Part shown: positions 55,150 to 64,000 of the stretch, in pieces
How positions within the stretch are numbered: position 1 is the first letter of the stretch
Layout: each line of letters starts with the position of its first letter
Assembly: GCA_036389275.1 (NCBI GenBank)
Contig: DASVQE010000052.1
Span: forward strand, 102,202 to 166,201
Source of the DNA: QHVT01 sp036389275
GTDB taxonomy: Bacteria > Acidobacteriota > Thermoanaerobaculia > Gp7-AA8
Reading direction: 5' to 3'
Length of the DNA: 64,000 bases
Translations under genes and position numbers: made by a program
The notes under the pieces: model-generated
Seen by the model: the letters and a program-made list of their open reading frames with translations, nothing else
Databases searched by the model: none
What the model was told of the DNA's origin: nothing

Positions 55150-56217
55150 GTGCCGTCGCTTTTCTTCACCGGCTTTCCCGGCTTCCTCGGATCGGAGTTG
55201 CTGCCGCGCGTGCTCTTCCGCTCCGAAGACGTGGCGCTCTGCCTGGTGCAGCCGAAGTTCCGCGCGGCGGCGGAGGCCCGCATGCGCGCGCTCGAGGCCG
55301 CGCAGCCGGCGCTGGCCGGACGCATCCGGCTGGTGGACGGCGACCTCACCGCGTCGCTCGACGCCATCGATGTGCGCGACGTACGCGAGGTCTATCACCT
55401 CGCCGCGATCTACGACCTCACCGTGCCGCGCGAGCTCGGGATGCGCGTGAACGTCACCGGCACGGCGCGCGTGCTCGACCTGGCCGAGCGCGCGCCGCGG
55501 CTCGAGCGGCTGCACTACGTCAGCACCTGCTACGTCAGCGGCCGCTACGCCGGCGTTTTTCGCGAGGACGATCTCGAGAAAGGGCAGCGCTTCAACAATT
55601 ACTACGAGGAGACTAAGTACCTCGCCGAAGTGGAAGTGCGGCGGCGGATGTCGCGCATCCCGACCACGATCTACCGTCCGTCGGTGGTGGTGGGCGACAG
55701 CGCCACCGGCGCCACGCAGAAGTTCGACGGTCCGTACTTTGTGATGCAGTGGCTGATGCGGCAGCCGCAGGTGGCGATGCTGCCGGTGGCCGGCCGCCCG
55801 TCGCGCTACACGTTCAACGTCGTGCCGCGCGACTTCGTGGTGAACGCGCTCGACTTTCTGAGCGCGCAGCACGGCAACGCCGGCCGCACCTACGCGCTGG
55901 CCGACCCGAATCCGCTCACCGTCGACGAAACCATCTCCGTCCTCGCCGCCGCCACCGGCCGCACCGTGGTGCGCATCCCGCTGCCGAAAGCGCTCGCCAA
56001 GTTCGCGCTCCGCTCGGTCCCCGGCGTCTATCGCCTGATGCGCATTCCCGCCGACGCCGTCGACTACTTCGTCCATCCGACGACGTACGACACCACGCAC
56101 GCCACCACCGACCTGGCCGGCTCCGGCATCGCTGTCCCGCCGCTGCGCACGTACGCGGCGCGGCTGGTGGAGTTTGCGAAAGCGCATCCGGAGATCGGGG
56201 CGGCGGCGATGGCGTGA
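55150..56217 (+). CDS. NAD(P)-dependent extended SDR / fatty acyl-CoA reductase-like (355 aa)
   Basis: GTG 55150. Rossmann motif TGFPGFLG, HLAAIYDL, and active-site YYEETKY (YxxxK), with YRPSVVVGDS as in NAD_binding_4 proteins (male-sterility/acyl reductase type). About 355 aa, single domain. Substrate unknown; carbonyl or sugar-nucleotide reduction possible. Confidence 0.85.
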   Translation: MPSLFFTGFPGFLGSELLPRVLFRSEDVALCLVQPKFRAAAEARMRALEAAQPALAGRIRLVDGDLTASLDAIDVRDVREVYHLAAIYDLTVPRELGMRVNVTGTARVLDLAERAPRLERLHYVSTCYVSGRYAGVFREDDLEKGQRFNNYYEETKYLAEVEVRRRMSRIPTTIYRPSVVVGDSATGATQKFDGPYFVMQWLMRQPQVAMLPVAGRPSRYTFNVVPRDFVVNALDFLSAQHGNAGRTYALADPNPLTVDETISVLAAATGRTVVRIPLPKALAKFALRSVPGVYRLMRIPADAVDYFVHPTTYDTTHATTDLAGSGIAVPPLRTYAARLVEFAKAHPEIGAAAMA

Positions 56218-56224
56218 AGGATGG

Positions 56225-56309
56225 GTCCTCGGCTCCTCGGCTCCTCGGGTCCTCGGGTTTACTCGGGTGGTGGTCTCCCGAGGAGCCGAGGAGCCGAGGA
56301 CCCGAGGAG
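56225..56309. repeat. Inverted repeat of 8-bp units between convergent genes
   Basis: Four tandem units (C/G)TCCTCGG at 56225-56257 are followed, after a 19-bp centre, by the complement of four such units at 56277-56309. Arms of ~33 bp pair with two mismatches. It probably terminates both the reductase and the L,D-transpeptidase transcripts. Confidence 0.75.
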
Positions 56310-56319
56310 CCTCGTCCCG

Positions 56320-57879
56320 CTACCTCTCCGCCACCAACCCCACCGCCCGGACCCGCTCCGATGCGCGTGCGAGGGCGTTGTCGTGTCCGTAGATGTCCTC
56401 GTAGAAATGCACGCTCCCGTCTTTCTCGGCGACGGCGGTGGCGTAGAGGAGCAGCACCGGGATGGCTTGCGGCAGGCGGACGTAGAGGTCGTCGCGCTGG
56501 CCGGCGATGGCGGCGCGGATTTTCTCCGGGGTCCACTGCGGCTGTTCGCGCAGCGACCAGGCGGCGAGGGCGACCGGGTCTTCGACGCGGATGCAGCCGT
56601 GGCTGAAGTCGCGGCGGGTGCGGGCGAAGAGCGACGGCGACGGGGTCGAGTGCAGATAGACGTCGTGCTCGTTGGGGAAGACGAACTTCACCAGGCCGAG
56701 GGCGTTCGAGGCGCCGGGACGCTGTCGGACGCGCAGCGTGCGCGCGCGGAGCTGCTCGATGGTGGCGTCGTCGATCGCCGCCGCGCGCGCGCTCCCGGAG
56801 TCGCTCACCAGCTCGAAGCCGTTGCGCGAGAGCCACTCGCGGTCGCGCGTCACCTTCGGCACGATCTCGTTGCGCTGGATGTTGGCCGGCACCGACCACG
56901 TCGGGCGGAAGACGACGTGCTCGATCGCGCCGCCGAGGAGCGGCGTGCGGTGGCCGGCGGCCTTGCCGACGATCACGCGCATCGTCAGCGCATCGTCCGA
57001 AGTGCGCAGGCCGAACTCGGGGATGTTCACGATCACGGCCGGCGCATCGCTGGCGTCCGGCATCCAGCGCCAGCGCTCGAGCGACGCTTCGATCTGCGCC
57101 ACGCGCGCCGACGGCGGCACGTTCAGCGCGGCGAAGGTGCGCGCGCTGATGATGCCGTCGGCGTCGAGACCGTGGCGCGACTGGAAGTGCTTCACCGCGT
57201 CGACCAGCGCACCTTCGTAGCGCGCGCCGACCGGCGCGTCGCCGGCGAGATCGCCGTAGCGGCGCAGCGTCTCCGCGAGCTGCGGCAGCGCGTCGTACGC
57301 ATCGCCCGGCTGCAGCTTCGCCACGACCGGCAGCGGCGCGCCGTCGCTCATGCGGCGGTACTGCGCCAGCGCGACGAGCAGGCGGCGATAGTCGTCGTGC
57401 TGCGGCTCGACGGAGCTCGCGATCGGGACGGGGTCGTTCGCGCTCGCCATGCGCTGCACGAGCGGCGGCAGGTAGAGGCGCTTGGCGTCGACGTCGAGGT
57501 CGACGCCGGTGCGGCGCGGATCGATGCGACCAACATGAACGTCGGAGAGATAGCGGAGCAGGCCGGTCGTGATGGCGACGTCGAAGCGCGCCAGGTCGGC
57601 GTCGCTGCCGAGCGCGATCGGGCGCGGCTGCCAGTAGTCGGCCGGCGCGAGGCCTTTCTCGTCCGCGTGCTGCAGCAGCGCGATCACGGCGAGCGCCTGC
57701 GGCGTCGGGCGCGCGTCGCGCGTCCAGAGGAGCGCAAAGCCGTTCGGCGCGTAGGTGTTGTAGATCTCGCCGCTCGCCAGCGAGCGCACCAGCCGCGCCG
57801 AAGGCGTGACCGGCATCACTTCAACGGTCTGTGCGGAAACAGTGGAAGCCAGGAAAAGGACGAGAGCCGCGTTGCGCAT
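56320..57879 (-). CDS. L,D-transpeptidase, YcbB/LdtD type (519 aa)
   Basis: Signal peptide (LVLFLASTVSAQ). A scaffold domain (~30-200), a peptidoglycan-binding domain FQSRHGLDADGIISART (~225-265), and a YkuD catalytic domain ending with SHGCIRVEDP (catalytic Cys). Also FRPTWSVPANI and LGLVKFVFPN. Forms 3-3 cross-links in peptidoglycan in the periplasm. Start ATG 57879. The C-terminal part past the catalytic loop is typical for YcbB. Confidence 0.93.
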   Translation of the reverse strand: MRNAALVLFLASTVSAQTVEVMPVTPSARLVRSLASGEIYNTYAPNGFALLWTRDARPTPQALAVIALLQHADEKGLAPADYWQPRPIALGSDADLARFDVAITTGLLRYLSDVHVGRIDPRRTGVDLDVDAKRLYLPPLVQRMASANDPVPIASSVEPQHDDYRRLLVALAQYRRMSDGAPLPVVAKLQPGDAYDALPQLAETLRRYGDLAGDAPVGARYEGALVDAVKHFQSRHGLDADGIISARTFAALNVPPSARVAQIEASLERWRWMPDASDAPAVIVNIPEFGLRTSDDALTMRVIVGKAAGHRTPLLGGAIEHVVFRPTWSVPANIQRNEIVPKVTRDREWLSRNGFELVSDSGSARAAAIDDATIEQLRARTLRVRQRPGASNALGLVKFVFPNEHDVYLHSTPSPSLFARTRRDFSHGCIRVEDPVALAAWSLREQPQWTPEKIRAAIAGQRDDLYVRLPQAIPVLLLYATAVAEKDGSVHFYEDIYGHDNALARASERVRAVGLVAER

Positions 57880-57953
57880 GCCCCCAATCTGAAGACCGAC
57901 TGCGGCGCAAATGTGGCGGAGAGTGGGAAGTGTGGTCTGACTTTGGTGTCGGG

Positions 57954-58135
57954 TCGGGGGACGGCCGGGGGCCTCCGGCGGCTGGGGCCGAGGGCCCCAG
58001 CCCGACCCCATTGGTTGGCCTAGCCTCCGCGACACTGTGTCGTGAGCTTGGAAGGCCGTGTCGCGGAGGCTAGGCCAACAAGCGGGGTCTGGGGCCCGTG
58101 GCCCCAGCCGCCGGAGGCCCCTCGTCGTCCCCCGA
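57954..58135. repeat. Nested palindromic repeat, copy 2
   Basis: Same build as copy 1: TCGGGGGAC ends, GGCTGGGGCC blocks, inner TTGGCCTAGCCTCCGCGACA arms. Few base differences, and it lacks the outer TTGCGTG extension. Between the start of the L,D-transpeptidase gene and the stop of the phosphoesterase gene. Confidence 0.88.
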
Positions 58136-58149
58136 ATCCCACACCAAAC

Positions 58150-59319
58150 TCAAAGCACTCCCAGCTCTACGACCGTGATCTCGCCGCCGACGGCGAGGCG
58201 CGACGGCGGGCCCCAGTAGCCGGTGCCGCGGTTCACGTAGAGCCAGGTGCGGCCGACGCGGTGCAGGCCGGCCACGATCGGCTGGAACTTATGGATGATC
58301 AGGTTGAACGGGAAAAACTGACCGCCATGCGTATGTCCGGAAAGCTGCAGATCCACACCGAGGCGGTCGGCGGCTTTGGCGGTCTGCGGACGATGGGAGA
58401 GCAGGACCTTTACTGCCGTCTCCGGCGCGCCGGCGAGCGCGCGATCGGGATCCTGCTTGTGCGTGTAGCGCCCCATCGGATCGGTCACGCCGGCGATGAC
58501 TAGGCGCGCGGTGCCGCGGGCGATCACGCGATGCTCGTTCTTCAGGAAATCGAACCCGGCATCCTGCAGCGCCGGGATCCATTCGGATGCGCGCCCGTAG
58601 TACTCGTGATTGCCGGTCACGTAGAAGACCCCGTCGCGGGCGCGCAGGTCGCGCACCGGCTCGATGTGCTCGCCCAGCGCCTCGAGCGGACCGTCGACGA
58701 AGTCTCCGGTGATGGCCACCGCGTCGGGCTGCAGCGCGTTCGTGCGCGCGACCAGCGACTCGAGGAAGCGGCGCTGGATCGTCGGTCCGACGTGCACGTC
58801 GCTCCACTGCACGATGCGGTAGCCGTCGAGCTCCGGCGGCAGATTCTCGATGGGGATGCGCACGCGGCGCACGCGCGGACAGCGCGCCTGCACCAGGCCG
58901 ACCAGCGAGAGCGCGCCGGCGGTGCCGAGGATGGTCAGGCTCATCGCGCGCGCATTCAGCAGCGGCCAGCCGGGCGCGGAAGCGAGCACGCGCACCGCGG
59001 CGTAGACGGCGCGCACCACGTCGCCGAGGAGGACGAGGAAGAGGAGCGTGGAAAAGATGGCCAGCGTCGCGTAGCCGGTCCAGTGGGCGAGGCTCGACTG
59101 CAGCAGATTGTCGCGGCGGCGGAAGACGAGCGGCAGGATCGGCAGGAGCGAGAGCGCGACCAGCGCGCTCCAGGCGACGGCGGGCGCGATCCCGGCCACG
59201 GCCGCGCCGACCAGCAGCGGACGTCCGGCGTAAACGAACAGCGACAACCAGAGCGCGGCGCTGACGACGATGCGCGTTTGCGAGGCGAGCGCGAGCTCCC
59301 GGAGCCGCTTCTTCTTCAT
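58150..59319 (-). CDS. Membrane metallophosphoesterase, YaeI-like (389 aa)
   Basis: Four N-terminal hydrophobic segments (~20-145), then the calcineurin-like domain: SDVHVGPT, GDFVDG, GNHEYYG, LLSHRP and SGHTHGGQ give the five metal-binding blocks. Members of this group hydrolyse phospholipid or lipid-A intermediates at the membrane; the substrate here is not known. Confidence 0.92.
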   Translation of the reverse strand: MKKKRLRELALASQTRIVVSAALWLSLFVYAGRPLLVGAAVAGIAPAVAWSALVALSLLPILPLVFRRRDNLLQSSLAHWTGYATLAIFSTLLFLVLLGDVVRAVYAAVRVLASAPGWPLLNARAMSLTILGTAGALSLVGLVQARCPRVRRVRIPIENLPPELDGYRIVQWSDVHVGPTIQRRFLESLVARTNALQPDAVAITGDFVDGPLEALGEHIEPVRDLRARDGVFYVTGNHEYYGRASEWIPALQDAGFDFLKNEHRVIARGTARLVIAGVTDPMGRYTHKQDPDRALAGAPETAVKVLLSHRPQTAKAADRLGVDLQLSGHTHGGQFFPFNLIIHKFQPIVAGLHRVGRTWLYVNRGTGYWGPPSRLAVGGEITVVELGVL

Positions 59320-59360
59320 GACCGATTGAAAACAGCGGCGAAACCACGCATATTCGTCGC

Positions 59361-61931
59361 ATGGTTCGTTCCCTTGCCCTTTCCCTGCTCGTCCTTTGTC
59401 TGTTCGCGCCGGCGCTGCACGCCGCCTCGTACGTCGTCCCCGACGACCGCGAGCTGATTCGCGCGGCCGGCCCGATCGTCACCGGCGTCGTCACCGCCAA
59501 GCACGTGCGGCTCGCCGCGAACGGCCTGCCGGAGACGGTGCTGGAGGTGCGCGTCGACGAGTCGATCCGCGGCAATCTCTCCGGCACGATCCGCGTCGTG
59601 CAGTGGGGCGGCTCGGTGAACGGGCGGAGCATGGTGCAGTCGGGCGCGCCGGTGTACGCAGCGGGCGAGCGCGTGCTGCTGTTCCTCACGCCGCGCGGCC
59701 GCGGTGAGTGGACGACCTACGCCCTGGCCCTCGGCGCGTTCCGCTACACGCGCGACGCCGCCGGCGCCGCGCTGGTCGAGCGCGCCGGCGAAGTGACCGG
59801 CTGGAAGAGCGACGGCACTCCGTACGTCGACCGCGCCCGCGCCGCCGGACCGTTCCTCGACTACGTGCGCGCCGTGGCCCGCGGCGAGAACGCTGCGCCG
59901 CTCTACGCGATGCCGCCGCGCGCGAATGTCGCGCCGCCGGTGCAGTCGCAGGCGACCTTCACCGCGAACAGCTACGTCTTTCCGCTCGGCCCGTCCGGCG
60001 CGCGCCGCCGCGACAGCGCGCTCGACGTCGGCTGGCAGCTCTACGGGACGCAGTCGAATCTCGACATGGCCGGCGCCACCGACTTCGGCACCGCCGAGTG
60101 GCGCTCGCTGAGCCCGAACATCGGCTACTTCCGCAGCGCTACGCCGGCGAGCGGCGACACGGTCGATCCCGACGCGGAGTCGCGCATCATCGCCAACGAT
60201 CCGCACGGCGAAGTCACCGGCAGTTGCTGCCCCGGCGTCGTGGCCACGGCCTTCGAGTTCTGCGACGGCCCGACCTGCGACGAGTTCACCTTCAACGGCG
60301 AGACCTTCGTCGCCATCACGCACTCCGACGTCGTGGTGAACGACGGCGCGACCAGCGGCAATCTGCCGCCGCACGTGTTCGACCTGGCGATGACCCACGA
60401 GCTCGGCCACACCCTCGGCCTGCGTCACTCGAATCAGAACGGCACCGGCGGCCCATGCGCGCCGCCGCTCGAATGCTGCGAGGCGCCCGGCTGTCTCGCG
60501 GTGATGAACTCGCAGATCCAGGGCGCACTGGGCGGCGTCGGCGACTGGGACGCGCATGCGATTGACTGCGTGTACGACGGCGTCTGCTCGACCGACAGCA
60601 GTTGCACGCCTCCGTCGATCACCGGGCAGCCGCAGAACCGCACCGTCGCCGCCGGCGGCTCGACCACGATCAGCGTCACCGCCACCGGCACCGGGCCGCT
60701 GACGTACGAGTGGTTCATCGGCACGCCGGGTGACACCTCGCAGCCGGCCGGCACCGGCTCGAGCATCAACGTGACGCCGGCGCAGACGACCAGCTACTGG
60801 GCGCGCGTGACCGGTCAGTGCGGCTCGCCGGCGAACAGCAACGCCGCCACGGTGACGGTGCAGGGTTGCATCCCGGCGTCGATCACCAACATGCCGACCA
60901 CGCAGGTCATTTACCAGGGGCAGACCGCGCAGCTCGGCGTCAACGCCACCGGCACCGCGCTCACGTACCAGTGGTACGTCGGCACGAGCGGCGACACCTC
61001 GCAGCCGATCTCCGCGAGCAACAGCAGCGTGCTACTCGTGACGCCGCAGCAGACCACGAGCTACTGGGTCCGCGTGACCGCGCAGTGCGGTCCGCCGGCC
61101 GACAGCACCTCGGTCACCGTCGTCGTCGAGATCTGCCCCGAGGTCGAGATCGCCGCGCCGACGTACGTGCAGAACTCGAATGGCACGTACACGCTCACCG
61201 CCAACGCCACGAGCAGTGGCCAGTCGCTGTCGTACGCCTGGTTCCGCGGCACGACGCCCGGCAGCGGCACGCCGGTCGGCAACTCGCGCAACATCACCGT
61301 CAGCGTCAGCACCGCCACGAGCTACTCGGTGCGGGTGACGAACGGCTGCGGCAATGTCGCGGTCAGTCCGCTGGTGACGATCACGCCCGGCTGCACGCTG
61401 CCGTCGATCACGACGCAGCCGCAGGACCAGACCGTGGCCGCCGGCGCGAACGCGACGCTCACCATCGCCGCCACTGGCTCCACGACCATCACCTGGTTCC
61501 GCGGCGCGCTGACGGATCGCTCGGCGCCGGCCGGCACCGGCGCGTCGATCACGGTCGGACCGATCGCGCAGACGACGACGTACTGGGCGGAGGTTGCGAA
61601 CTCGTGCGGCGCGGTGCAGTCGCGCCTGGTGACGCTGACCGTGCAGTGCACCGCGCCGGCGATCACCGCGGTGACGCAGTCGCAGGTGGTCGGGTACGGG
61701 CAGTCGGTGCCGCTCAGCGTCACCGCGACCGGCACGGCGCCGCTGCAGATCCGCTGGTTCCAGGGCGCGCTGAACGACACCTCGAAGCCGGTCGGGACGG
61801 CGGCGAGCATCACTGTCGGACCGGTGACGCGGACCACGTCGTACTGGGTCGAGGTGAAGAACGGGTGCGGCACGGTGACGCGGCAGCTCACGCTGACGAT
61901 CCAGTCGAAACGGCGCTCCGTGCGGCATTGA
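59361..61931 (+). CDS. Secreted matrixin-like metalloprotease with Ig-like repeats (856 aa)
   Basis: Signal peptide (LVLCLFAPALHAAS). After an N-terminal beta domain, the zinc motif HELGHTLGLRHS (~345) is the extended HExxHxxGxxH of metzincins. From ~415 there are five Ig-like repeats of ~90 residues, each with a TTSYWVRV-like strand, GDTSQP or similar, and a C-x-P start (CTPPSITGQPQ, CIPASITNMPT, CTLPSITTQPQ, CTAPAITAVTQ). Likely degrades or binds extracellular protein/polysaccharide. Confidence 0.9.
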   Translation: MVRSLALSLLVLCLFAPALHAASYVVPDDRELIRAAGPIVTGVVTAKHVRLAANGLPETVLEVRVDESIRGNLSGTIRVVQWGGSVNGRSMVQSGAPVYAAGERVLLFLTPRGRGEWTTYALALGAFRYTRDAAGAALVERAGEVTGWKSDGTPYVDRARAAGPFLDYVRAVARGENAAPLYAMPPRANVAPPVQSQATFTANSYVFPLGPSGARRRDSALDVGWQLYGTQSNLDMAGATDFGTAEWRSLSPNIGYFRSATPASGDTVDPDAESRIIANDPHGEVTGSCCPGVVATAFEFCDGPTCDEFTFNGETFVAITHSDVVVNDGATSGNLPPHVFDLAMTHELGHTLGLRHSNQNGTGGPCAPPLECCEAPGCLAVMNSQIQGALGGVGDWDAHAIDCVYDGVCSTDSSCTPPSITGQPQNRTVAAGGSTTISVTATGTGPLTYEWFIGTPGDTSQPAGTGSSINVTPAQTTSYWARVTGQCGSPANSNAATVTVQGCIPASITNMPTTQVIYQGQTAQLGVNATGTALTYQWYVGTSGDTSQPISASNSSVLLVTPQQTTSYWVRVTAQCGPPADSTSVTVVVEICPEVEIAAPTYVQNSNGTYTLTANATSSGQSLSYAWFRGTTPGSGTPVGNSRNITVSVSTATSYSVRVTNGCGNVAVSPLVTITPGCTLPSITTQPQDQTVAAGANATLTIAATGSTTITWFRGALTDRSAPAGTGASITVGPIAQTTTYWAEVANSCGAVQSRLVTLTVQCTAPAITAVTQSQVVGYGQSVPLSVTATGTAPLQIRWFQGALNDTSKPVGTAASITVGPVTRTTSYWVEVKNGCGTVTRQLTLTIQSKRRSVRH

Positions 61932-61994
61932 CGCGCTCGCATCGGCGCGTGCGCTTCTTGCACTTCTTCGGAAGTGAAAAGGAGGAGCACGCGC

Positions 61995-62618
61995 ATGTGG
62001 AGACCACGTGACCGAGAGCGTTTCATCGGCGGTTACGACCCGGAGCATGAGATGCCGGATCCCGACCGCGAGCGCGGCGACCGCTGGCAGTCCGATGCCT
62101 ACCGCCGCGGCGCGTACGACGGCCGCTACGCCTATCGCTGGAATCCCGACCGCTTCGAGGAGCGGCGGCCGCACTATGGTAATGATTCCTATAGCGGGCC
62201 GGGCCGCGACTACGGACGTCCGGGCTACGACCGTCCCGATTACGACCGCGATCGCTACGACCGCGACCGCAACTACGGGGACCGCAGCTTCGCCGACCGC
62301 AACTACGGCGCCGATTACGATCCGTACCGCGGCAGCTACGTCCGCACCTACGGCGGCAGCGCCTATCGCGGCACCGACCGCGGCTGGGGCGGCGCCGAGT
62401 ATCGCGGCAGCGACTACGAGCGCGGCGGCTTCATGGTGCCGAACGAGCGGCCGCCGTTCGACCGCTACGGCGCCGATCGCGGCTGGGATCACGACCGCGA
62501 CCGCTACGACCGCGGCGGCTACGATCGCACCGGCTACGACCGGCCCGACTCCGATCGCGGCTACCGCGGCGACTCACGCGACGACTGGAACGACCGCGGC
62601 GGCTGGCGGCGCCGTTGA
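61995..62618 (+). CDS. Low-complexity DRYD/RGG-repeat protein (207 aa)
   Basis: ATG 61995 behind an AAGGAGGAG. Almost entirely Asp, Arg, Tyr, Gly: repeated YDRD, DRGY and GGYDR units. Predicted disordered and able to phase-separate or bind RNA like other RGG/YG-rich proteins (general knowledge). No signal peptide. Codon periodicity and good ribosome site support expression. Confidence 0.68.
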   Translation: MWRPRDRERFIGGYDPEHEMPDPDRERGDRWQSDAYRRGAYDGRYAYRWNPDRFEERRPHYGNDSYSGPGRDYGRPGYDRPDYDRDRYDRDRNYGDRSFADRNYGADYDPYRGSYVRTYGGSAYRGTDRGWGGAEYRGSDYERGGFMVPNERPPFDRYGADRGWDHDRDRYDRGGYDRTGYDRPDSDRGYRGDSRDDWNDRGGWRRR

Positions 62619-62695
62619 CCCTTTTGACACCGCCGCGTGCATCCGGATCGAATATTCGTTCGTAGCATCATCGTTTCGATCACAGGAGGCACGCG

Positions 62696-63775
62696 GTGGT
62701 ATCCCGTCATCACACACTGACAGCGCTGTTTCTCGTCTTCCTCTTCGGTTGCGCGCAGTCGCAGTCGGCGCCGCTGCCCGCGGCACCTGCGAAAGCGCCC
62801 AAAGGAGGTATCCGTTCCATGTCGCAGTTCACCAAACCGTCGGACGCCGAGCTCAAGAAGCGTCTGACGTCCCTGCAGTACGACGTCACGCAGAACGAGG
62901 GCACCGAGCCGCCGTTCCGCAATGAGTATTGGAACAATCACGAGGCCGGCATCTACGTCGACGTCGTGTCCGGCGAGCCGCTCTTCTCGTCGCTCGACAA
63001 GTTCGAGTCGGGCACCGGCTGGCCGAGCTTCACCAAACCGCTCGCGCCGGAGAACGTCACCACGAAGACGGACCGCAAGCTCTGGATGTCGCGCACCGAG
63101 GTGCGCTCGAAGCATGCGGATTCGCACCTGGGACACGTGTTCGAAGATGGTCCGGCGCCGACCGGGCTGCGCTACTGCATGAACTCGGCGTCGCTGCGCT
63201 TCATCCCGGCGTCGAAGCTGGAGGCGGAAGGGTACGGGCAGTACAAGTCGCTGTTCGAGAAGACCGCGAACGGCCACGCCACGTCGACCGCGAAGCTGCA
63301 GAAGGCGACGCTCGCCGGCGGCTGTTTCTGGGGGATGGAAGATCTGATCCGCAAGCTGCCCGGCGTGGTCGACACGACGGTCGGCTACACGGGCGGTTCG
63401 GTGAAGAACGCCACGTACCAGAATCACGAGGGTCACGCGGAGGCGATCGAGATCAGTTTCGATCCGTCGAAGATCTCGTACGAGCAGATCCTCGAGTTCT
63501 TCTTCAAGATGCACGACCCGACTACGCTCAACCGCCAGGGGAACGATGTCGGCTCGTCGTACCGCTCCGCGATCTTCTACCACGGCGACGAGCAGCGGAA
63601 GATCGCCGAGCAGGTGAAGGCGCGCGTCGATAAATCCGGCGCGTGGAAGCGTCCGATCGTCACGGAGATCGTCCCGGCCAAGGAGTTCTGGACGGCCGAG
63701 GAGTATCACCAGGACTACCTCCAGAAAAACCCCGGCGGCTACACGTGTCACTACGTCCGGCCGCTGAAGTTCTGA
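62696..63775 (+). CDS. msrBA: Bifunctional methionine sulfoxide reductase B-A, lipoprotein
   Basis: GTG 62696. Lipobox FLFGC suggests membrane anchoring. N-terminal MsrB: SGTGWPSF, SHLGHVFEDG and the catalytic Cys in RYCMNSASLRF; the structural zinc CxxC pairs seem absent. C-terminal MsrA: catalytic GGCFWGMED, VGYTGG, HDPTTLNRQGNDVG, YHQDYL. Repairs R- and S-methionine sulfoxide on exported proteins. Order B then A. Confidence 0.94.
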   Translation: MVSRHHTLTALFLVFLFGCAQSQSAPLPAAPAKAPKGGIRSMSQFTKPSDAELKKRLTSLQYDVTQNEGTEPPFRNEYWNNHEAGIYVDVVSGEPLFSSLDKFESGTGWPSFTKPLAPENVTTKTDRKLWMSRTEVRSKHADSHLGHVFEDGPAPTGLRYCMNSASLRFIPASKLEAEGYGQYKSLFEKTANGHATSTAKLQKATLAGGCFWGMEDLIRKLPGVVDTTVGYTGGSVKNATYQNHEGHAEAIEISFDPSKISYEQILEFFFKMHDPTTLNRQGNDVGSSYRSAIFYHGDEQRKIAEQVKARVDKSGAWKRPIVTEIVPAKEFWTAEEYHQDYLQKNPGGYTCHYVRPLKF

Positions 63776-63780
63776 CGGGT

Positions 63781-63957
63781 TCGGGGGACGACGGGAGGCC
63801 TCCGGCGGCTGGGGCCGAGGGCCCCAGACCCCATTGGTTGGCCTAGCCTCCGCGACACAGTGTCGCGAGCTTGGACGGCAGTGTCGCGGAGGCTAGGCCA
63901 ACAGACGGGGTCCGGGGCCCGTGGCCCCGGCCGCCGGAGGCCTCTGGTCGTCCCCCA
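63781..63957. repeat. Nested palindromic repeat, copy 3
   Basis: Third copy with the same arms as those at 46439 and 57954; the right outer arm has small changes (CCTCTGGTCGTCCCC). Again between gene 3' ends that converge. Confidence 0.88.
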
Positions 63958-63958
63958 G

Positions 63959-64000
63959 CTACTTCTTCGGCGATCCGCTCGGCACTGCCGCGGCGGCGAC
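63959..64000 (-). CDS. C-terminal end of an unidentified minus-strand gene
   Basis: TAG at 63959-63961 read leftward is preceded by AVPSGSPKK in an open frame to the window edge. Only 13 residues are visible; no assignment is possible. Confidence 0.4.
   Translation of the reverse strand, partial: VAAAAVPSGSPKK

Overview
The window joins two different stretches of DNA. Positions 36.4-64.0 kb look like the core chromosome of a high-G+C, Gram-negative-type bacterium: it has lipoproteins, an outer-membrane barrel protein, an L,D-transpeptidase, a glyoxylate shunt and many secreted proteins. The gene mix (peptidase-TolB-barrel protein, matrixin with Ig-like repeats, dockerin-like tail, DUF4199 next to a membrane LuxR protein) suggests Acidobacteriota or a neighbour, but no rRNA is present, so this is inference. 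Every chromosomal gene checked is intact.

Positions 1-36.4 kb look like an integrated mobile element or island. It is slightly less G+C-rich, is mostly unrecognised genes in tightly overlapping operons (ATGA junctions), and carries two tyrosine integrases, an excisionase-like protein, an SSB-like protein, a HerA/TraG-type ATPase, XRE regulators and a DNA methyltransferase. Its right edge abuts the 3' end of an initiator tRNA-fMet gene (36417-36493, minus strand), a typical attachment site. The left edge is outside the window.

Element layout: 1-2.4 kb, unknown genes plus a beta-class DNA methyltransferase. 2.7-4.0 kb, archaeal-type integrase (broken). 4.26-4.36 kb, array of four short hairpins. 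4.4-7.4 kb, PHP + ABC-ATPase (TrlF-like) gene (broken). 7.5-7.8 kb, two tiny cysteine proteins. 8.3-16.8 kb, envelope block: coiled-coil membrane proteins, vWA-like lipoprotein, truncated ComEC-like hydrolase, trypsin-fold protein, secreted barrel-like protein, IPT/TIG protein. 16.8-21.6 kb, regulators and several frameshifted genes. 21.7-24.2 kb, second envelope block. 24.2-27.9 kb, HerA-like ATPase (broken), excisionase, integrase (broken), SSB-like.

Positions 28.0-36.1 kb hold an intact, tightly packed seven-gene operon: ParB-like, PD-(D/E)xK nuclease-like, SNF2-type helicase, second ParB-like, DndB-like DGQHR protein, radical SAM enzyme and GHKL (Hsp90-like) ATPase. I do not recognise this set as a named system. 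Its logic resembles DNA modification-restriction systems such as Dnd and Dpd, but without their known modification enzymes, so it is my best candidate for an undescribed system. It is striking that both integrases, the transfer-type ATPase and other genes of the element are disrupted by small indels while this operon is intact.

Chromosomal layout: tRNA-fMet; SDR; sugar dehydrogenase with dockerin-like tail; M48 protease; bacilliredoxin; ScfR/RamB-type regulator divergent from aceB-aceA plus a 37-aa acidic ORF; FKBP isomerase; vWA lipoprotein; DUF4199 and LuxR-type membrane proteins; zincin; giant peptidase-TolB-barrel protein; secreted protein; M28 peptidase; reductase/epimerase; L,D-transpeptidase; phosphoesterase; matrixin-Ig protein; DRYD-repeat protein; MsrBA. 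Three copies of a nested ~180-bp palindromic repeat sit in intergenic gaps at 46.4, 58.0 and 63.8 kb.
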